The position numbers and the translations under genes are program-made. Under the pieces are notes generated by a model. It did no database searches, had not been told where the DNA came from, and was given only the letters and a program-made list of their open reading frames with translations. 64,000 nt of DNA from Peronospora farinosa (lineage: Eukaryota; Oomycota; Peronosporomycetes; Peronosporales; Peronosporaceae), in assembly GCA_947646735.1 (NCBI GenBank), contig CANTFK010000129.1, forward strand, positions 248,001-312,000. Reading direction: 5' to 3'. Shown one piece after another: positions 58,885-64,000 of this stretch. The stretch's first letter is position 1. Every line of letters starts with the position of its first letter.

Positions 58885-59826
58885 CTAGATTTCTTCCACT
58901 CGACCTGAGTATTCTGCAAACATGTCACTCTTTCCTCGTGCACGTGCTTGACCATCGGCCTCTGCATGCCAAAATCAAAAGACGTCTTATTAGCAAAAAG
59001 CATCAAATGCATCAGAGAAAAGAGACAAAATGGATACCAACCATTAGAGCCTTTTCCTTGTGACGGCTGGAACGAATAGTGTGGAGGAGTAGAGGGTGTC
59101 TGTCGTGACGGTGGATGTGGCGTTGGCGATGGTGGATGCATTGGCATCCGCTCGAACTCTCCTTCTAAGCCTTCAAACGGATTCGAGTCACCACGACCCA
59201 GCAAAATACCACCAAACAAGTCTGCAGCATACAACCATCACCACAAAACAATAAGAGCAATTTTCACCTCTACCCATTTACCATTTCTTCACTTTACCCT
59301 CAAACGGACGCAACATTTCTTGGCGAAGAAAGTCAAATGGGCTCATCTGAGCCTCAAAATCATCTCCTCTGCATACAAGACAGCCATAAGTCAGCAACAT
59401 AACCCTCACATCCCACTTCCGTTGAGCCAATTGACCTATATCTCGTACCGTTGTTGGAAAAATGCACCAAATTCCGAGTCATCTCTGCCCAAATCGACAC
59501 ATTAGCACAAAACATCCTAACTCCACAACTCCAAAAACTCTGATGACCTACACTCACCCTTTTTGTAAATCCATTCTTTCCCGATTGAAAAAGTCTCCAG
59601 CAGTCACTTCACCGCCATGTTCGTCTTCCGTAATCTCCTTCCGGTTCGAAATAAGCTCCTTCTGGGAGTTCGGACATTGACGAAATATCTTTTTTATAAT
59701 CTCACACTTATTGTCACCATTAACAGATCGACAAGATTGTGAGAAGGCTGTGGAATAGAAACACCCGGGATTCGCCTCACGGTCCTTCTGGATAAGTTCC
59801 TGTTCGTCGTCAGTTAGTGTCGGCAT
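58885..59826 (-). CDS. Cysteine-paired (CX9C) conserved hypothetical protein
   Basis: Inferred exons are 59826-59558, 59368-59298, 59221-59042 and 58961-58885 (198 residues), all in phase with the stop TAG at 58885. Near the N-terminus CFYSTAFSQSC and CEIIKKIFRQC are two CX9C pairs eight residues apart, the arrangement of small coiled-coil-helix proteins oxidised in the mitochondrial intermembrane space. The middle is EITEDEHGG, then FDFLRQEMLRPFEDLFGGIL, then a Pro/Ser-rich stretch (MPMHPPSPTPHPPSRQTPS), ending SDMFAEYSGRVEEI. No known family is recognised beyond the Cys pairs. Mitochondrial location is inferred. The tail frame depends on the GTTGGT donor at 59041. Confidence 0.7.
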
Positions 59827-60309
59827 TTTTCACAACTGATACCGGTATTTGTTTTCTCGAACAAAAATGTTAATTGTTGTGGACCCCACATTTTTGAGAG
59901 CTACCTGCTAAGTGGAATAAAAAGACAACTTCAACGACATACACTCCTTACTGCGAGTGAAAGATTGGATATGCATAAATTTGGTTGCTCAGAAGTCGAT
60001 ACCTTCACATATGCGTTATGTGGACGATAATCTTTACGCCACTTGCAGTATAATTTTGCATAAGGTTGATGTTTTACTTTGAGTGGATGCATCTAAAGAT
60101 CTAACTAGCTTACGAAATGGGATAGCTGCTGCTTTCCGAACACCGACCGCTCGTCAATACAGATGTGTTCGCAAGAAATTAAATTGGTGAAAAGCGTTCA
60201 GTCTTGTCAGCACTTATTAATGATCACCATGTCTTTAAAAGATGTTAAGTCACGCAAGCATTATTATAACAATGCAATTGCTGCTGCTGCTGCTGCTGAA
60301 TCAACTATC
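59827..60309. other. Intergenic
   Basis: Holds the promoter of the CX9C gene and the 3' flank of the kinase gene. A (GCT)6 run at about 60281-60299 lies just downstream of the kinase stop codon. The open frame at 60163-60789 (+) is mostly the antisense shadow of the kinase. Confidence 0.5.
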
Positions 60310-61452
60310 TTACTTGAGCTTAGAGGCGCCGGTGAGGCAGTTCATGTAAATATACGTGTCTACACCGTGTCCCTCCATGGGCATGATCGCCAGCTCACCA
60401 CCAAAGTACTTGGCATACAGCTGAGCAATACGCAGGCCAAACGACTCCGAAAAGTTCAATCCGCTAGCCCGTTGCTCTATGGCCTCCGCGACAGGGTCAT
60501 ATCCACGCAAAGATGGAGATGTCGCCGTGCGGTAGTAGTCCGACAGAGCGTTAGCCTCGTCACGGGTCAAGCCTCCACCCATATCGGACACCTTGACGCA
60601 CACACCGTGCGGTCCACCCGAAACCAGCACATTAACCGGCGGCGGAGCGGTAGCTCCCGGTCTCTTGGCCGCAGCAACGCTGTTCAGCACCGCGTTCTTA
60701 AACACCTCCGTCAAGATAATTTCAATATGCTGCGGGATGTAGCGGTAGGTGGCTTTCTCATCGCCACTCACGATAATGTCAGGCAGTAACTCGCCATCAA
60801 GACTCTTCTGCCACAACGGACGTACTTTGTCCACAATTTCCTGGGCGATCTTGACGGGCGAACATTCGTCTTTGACAACGCCTGTGAATCCAGGCTTTGG
60901 CGTCTGAGCGGCAATGTGTTGGTCTACTAGCATGCGGATGCCAATGCGGGAATTGTAGAAGTTATCGAGCGACTCACTCAGTCCCTGGGGCTCATACTCG
61001 AGAGCCTGTACCGCCTCTGCGATATTGCCGTGCATAGTTCCGTGTTTCTGTCGAATCCTGCGGTGAAGATTTATAAAGTCCCTCTCATCCGAGAGGTTGG
61101 CAGGGAGCGGACAGCTCATAAGCTGATGGAAACTGCTAAGGAGCTGTTCACGCAGAGACACAATAGGTTTGGCTTGCGGCAGCTCATCCGGCAGATTCTC
61201 AAGGTCCACAATGCGCCGTGCAATGCGGATTGGCACTTCTCGGTGTAACAGCTGCGCTGACGTGACAATAGCGGGTGCATTCAACTCGCGCCACTTGGTC
61301 AGAGCTTGTGGGTCGGTCTGAAAAGATCCGACGATGGCAGGACTGGCCACAGGTCCGCGTTTCAGTAGCGCCTGGAGCGTAATTGGCGGCAGCGGAATGT
61401 GATGCAGGCGGTACACCTCGGCCAACACTTTGGCTCCTACAGACGTGGTCAT
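60310..61452 (-). CDS. Pyruvate/branched-chain 2-oxoacid dehydrogenase kinase
   Basis: Mitochondrial protein kinase of the PDK/BCKDK family, which inactivates the 2-oxoacid dehydrogenase E1 subunit. Single exon, 380 residues, ATG at 61452. The N-terminal half is the four-helix bundle (ARRIVDLENLPDEL; NSRIGIRMLVDQHIA, the usual R-I-G/S-I-R-ML-H/DQH motif). The C-terminal half is a GHKL ATPase: N-box IEIILTEVFKNAVLNS, G1 box VSDMGGGLTRDE, and ESFGLRIAQLYAKYFGGEL near the end in place of the usual GFGLGLP..RLYA motif. The mitochondrial targeting sequence is not obvious. PDK versus BCKDK cannot be separated by eye. Confidence 0.92.
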   Translation of the reverse strand: MTTSVGAKVLAEVYRLHHIPLPPITLQALLKRGPVASPAIVGSFQTDPQALTKWRELNAPAIVTSAQLLHREVPIRIARRIVDLENLPDELPQAKPIVSLREQLLSSFHQLMSCPLPANLSDERDFINLHRRIRQKHGTMHGNIAEAVQALEYEPQGLSESLDNFYNSRIGIRMLVDQHIAAQTPKPGFTGVVKDECSPVKIAQEIVDKVRPLWQKSLDGELLPDIIVSGDEKATYRYIPQHIEIILTEVFKNAVLNSVAAAKRPGATAPPPVNVLVSGGPHGVCVKVSDMGGGLTRDEANALSDYYRTATSPSLRGYDPVAEAIEQRASGLNFSESFGLRIAQLYAKYFGGELAIMPMEGHGVDTYIYMNCLTGASKLK

Positions 61453-62087
61453 GGCTGGTTAATTGATACACTCGACGAATGAAGTGACAAGTTGTGGTGC
61501 TGGACGATTGGTGTTTGCGCAACAACCATACAAACCAATAGTAGAAATCGGCTCGAATTTCAACCAATGAAGCACAATTGGAAGTGAAACATTAGAGCAG
61601 GCAATTTGATTCCATCGCGCAGCGCAACGTGTTCCATTCACAAACCCATCTGGTGTCGGCTGCAAGAAAAGCTGGTATAGCTGCAAGCAGACATTCCGAG
61701 AAAGGTGTTCATCTGGCAATATCTCGGAAGCGTAGCGTTTAGGCAGTGCATTATCATTATATGCTGTATGTAAGATATTGTATATTGGAAAACATGGTAC
61801 AGCTTGCTCGCCGTCAGAGATCTAGCAATCTAGAAATGACGTCTCCGTCCACTTTATATAAGAAAGCTGCTGTATCCGGGTCACAAACTTTGTGAGTTAT
61901 CATAACCGCAGTGGACATATTCGGTCACTTCAGATAAATATTCGGCTTGCCAATAAGCAAAAAGGCGAGCTGTTAGCTGCCAAGAACATTGTTTCCTTCT
62001 TTAAGTTTTCCTTTACCTCTCTAATTGTCAATATCACGACAGATGTGACTCATCAACATCCAATTTAATCTCCTGTGTGCCCATGTT

Positions 62088-62173
62088 ACAACCCTACGAC
62101 GCTATAAGAGTAATCTTGTAATACATTAGGCTACATAAATTACAAGATGACACTCATAGCGTCATAGGGTTGT
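62088..62173. repeat. Foldback repeat, 35-bp arms
   Basis: The left arm 62088-62122 (starts ACAACCCTACGACGCTAT) is complementary to 62139-62173 at about 30 of 35 positions, with a 16-base loop. Looks like a short MITE-like or degenerate foldback element. Confidence 0.75.
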
Positions 62174-62281
62174 TCATCCCATCCATCTGGCCGTAGTCTT
62201 CAAAACCTCGACGCTGGTAGTCGTAGGGTTGTTCATTCTATTCATCTGGCCATAGTCTTCAGAACCTTGACGCTGATAGCA
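62164..62281. repeat. Tandem duplication, 59-bp unit
   Basis: AGGGTTGTTCAT starts at 62166 and 62225. Units share CATCTGGCC.TAGTCTTC and AACCT.GACGCTG.TAG. The unit overlaps the right arm of the foldback. Confidence 0.85.
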
Positions 62282-63171
62282 AAAAACAGCATATCATCCG
62301 ACATCGCGTCAGGACAGCAAATAAATAGGCTACTACGCCAGCCACGATCTTTCATAATGCAATCATAGTAAACCTATCCTTAACCTGATCACCACTTCTC
62401 GATTGACAGCCTCTCGATAGTCATAACTTCTTTTCTATAGCGTCAACTTCTCAGGACATGACCAGTACCAATTGGATATCAGAGAATCCTCAGATTGCAA
62501 ATTACATCGCATTCCCTCCTCATCTTCATTGAGGCAGCGCTGCCGTACACGCAATTGAGTCACGACATGACGTGACGTTCTTATAGGCGGCAGCTAATGA
62601 TCCGACAAGTGATATTTAGTAGTCGTAAAAATCTGCGCGAGCTTGCTGCCTAGTCAATCGTGCCAAAATTGGGAATTTTGCAACCCTGATGATGTCTCTT
62701 CCTATTTCGCTTTGCTCGGTATGGAACGGAAAGACGCCCAAAATGGCTTTATAATTGCGCGGTCCAAACTAACGTCACACATAATCTATATTGAGATTTG
62801 CTACGGAAATTACAACTCTGTCCTATGGTGGTAGAGAAACGAAAATTTAGCACATAAACAAGCCAGTTCAACTACAATACCGTATGTGACAGTTTTATCT
62901 ATTTTAATCCCGTCCTCACTCTTACCACTTTTTACAATTATACAGCAACCACACCGTTTCACGACTATAAAAATTAAATTTCTGAGGACTCTCCGCACAG
63001 CTCCGAAGTACGTTAGCAGGGAGATATTGAATTGCAAGTCTGTTTTTACCTTACATAAAAACTCACCTTGTCCTCTACCACCGCTTTTTTCATTGTACAG
63101 TTCCATATATTCCTTGCATTCGCTAGGCCAATCAAGCGATCTGAGCCAGCGAAAGCCTCTTCCAGTCGACA

Positions 63172-64000
63172 ATGGGGAGAAAATGGGAGTTACGTGACAA
63201 AGAAGGTTTTCTGAAATATATGAGGATTGAGATTCAGCTGCTTATGCAGGAGTGGAAGTTTATCTTGCCGTGCACCATCATGCAGTACGTCCATGCCATC
63301 TTCCACAACCTGGCTTACTACATTCAAGGCCACTATTTGTCGATCGAGCAACGTTTCACACTCTACGACCTGGGCTTCCAACTCATGCCGGAACTTCACG
63401 GCTTTGCTACATCCATATCGGAAATTCTCGTGTTCGCCGCTATCTTTGCTCCAGCCATTATATTGGTGTTGACGATTCCATTGTTCAAACAGGAACCCGG
63501 CCGTCCACGCTATGTTGTGATTGTGATGAAACGTTGTCTGCTGCAGCTCAGCATTTGTCAGGTCTTCCGCATCATTTCGTTTCTCGTGACGGCTCTTCCA
63601 TCCCCAGCCGATCACTGTGAGCTCAAGTTTAACGACGCGTGTTTGGCGGCAAACCCGAACGATCCAGTGCCGTGTGTCATTCCCAACCCAAAATTTAACC
63701 CGCCCAGCATTAGCCAGTTATTTACACGAATCGACTCGCTCAACGGGTGCGGAGATTTGATGTTCAGCTCGCATACGATCTACACCGTGACGCTCATTTT
63801 GACGATGTGGAAATACTGGCCCAACAAGTTTGGACTTGCTATCATGGTGAGCGTGCAGATTGCCATTGCATTCCTGATTGTGGCTTCACGTAAGCACTAT
63901 ACGCTTGATGTGCTCTCGGCGCTGTACATTGTGCCGCTGATCTGGTTCACGCTGGAAGCGTACCACAAGGACCTCAATCACAAGGACACGGAGGTCACAG
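63172..64000 (+). CDS. Sphingomyelin-synthase-like PAP2 membrane enzyme, copy B (partial)
   Basis: ATG at 63172; open to the window end (276 codons). Same protein as copy A with a few substitutions (for example LGFQLMPELHGFATSISEIL against LGYKLMPELHGFAASISDIL). Carries CGDLMFSSHT and SRKHYTLDV, so both catalytic His residues and the Asp are present. Arranged head to head with copy A across about 6.9 kb that holds PEX19, the CX9C gene and the kinase. Its leader has about 80 bases (63032-63111) not found in copy A. The C-terminus lies outside the window. Confidence 0.88.
   Translation, partial: MGRKWELRDKEGFLKYMRIEIQLLMQEWKFILPCTIMQYVHAIFHNLAYYIQGHYLSIEQRFTLYDLGFQLMPELHGFATSISEILVFAAIFAPAIILVLTIPLFKQEPGRPRYVVIVMKRCLLQLSICQVFRIISFLVTALPSPADHCELKFNDACLAANPNDPVPCVIPNPKFNPPSISQLFTRIDSLNGCGDLMFSSHTIYTVTLILTMWKYWPNKFGLAIMVSVQIAIAFLIVASRKHYTLDVLSALYIVPLIWFTLEAYHKDLNHKDTEVT

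Larger units (their letters stand above)
61453..63171. other. Intergenic with foldback and tandem repeats
   Basis: Contains the kinase promoter, the foldback at 62088-62173, a 59-bp tandem duplication (62164-62281) and the promoter of copy B. An open frame at 61459-61719 (-) continues upstream of the kinase start but is unlikely to be coding. Nothing else recognised. Confidence 0.5.

Noticed and set aside
60163..60789. 208-codon plus-strand frame
   Set aside because: Mostly antisense to the PDK/BCKDK-type kinase, with a run of Ala from the GCT repeat.

Overview
This 64 kb window looks like nuclear DNA from an oomycete of the Phytophthora/downy-mildew type. Protein-coding genes are compact, sit on both strands and carry few, short introns (about 60-130 bp, mostly GT..AG). 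The gene set is eukaryotic and oomycete-flavoured: membrane-anchored aspartic proteases, PX-RING and ZSWIM/FAR1-like proteins. These genes are interleaved with Ty3/gypsy retrotransposons of the chromovirus kind. No species name can be read from the sequence.

Layout: 1-1729 (-) CTP synthase, cut by the window edge. About 2.0-28.0 kb is a retrotransposon-dominated island: a badly decayed gypsy element (about 2.3-5.7 kb), then two >99% similar 7.3 kb gypsy elements in inverted orientation (element 1, 6980-14322, +; element 2, 18063-25401, -). The 3.7 kb spacer between them and the flanks hold older gypsy fragments and a second dispersed repeat seen three times. 28.0-32.4 kb carries a tandem pair of membrane-anchored aspartic proteases. 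33.9-44.3 kb is a gene-rich stretch: SPX protein, MSP-domain protein, ZSWIM/FAR1-like protein, nucleolin-like RRM/RGG protein, GPATCH1-like G-patch protein and a PX-RING protein. 44.3-47.5 kb is a gene-poor stretch with hairpins and decayed coding sequence. 47.5-55.1 kb holds a START protein, a double-MSP protein and a large BRCT/SQ-TQ protein. 55.3-64 kb holds a sphingomyelin-synthase-like membrane enzyme, PEX19, a cysteine-paired CX9C protein, a PDK/BCKDK-type kinase, and a second inverted copy of the sphingomyelin-synthase-like gene running off the window end.

The host genes do not form one pathway. Recurring themes are lipid and membrane handling (START, two MSP proteins, PX-RING, sphingomyelin synthase-like pair, PEX19) and RNA or DNA metabolism (nucleolin-like, GPATCH1-like, BRCT protein). 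Two otherwise intact genes (nucleolin-like, GPATCH1-like) are broken by apparent single-base frameshifts, which could be assembly errors.

The most unusual observation concerns the inverted gypsy pair. In each element the 5' and 3' LTRs differ at several sites, and the same 5'-versus-3' differences recur in both elements. Both 3' LTRs also begin with the same 18-bp perfect hairpin. Normal reverse transcription should make the two LTRs of a new copy identical. The pair is therefore better explained by DNA-level copying (ectopic gene conversion or duplication) than by two retrotransposition events. All exon boundaries given are inferred by reading frame, splice dinucleotides and family similarity, without transcripts.
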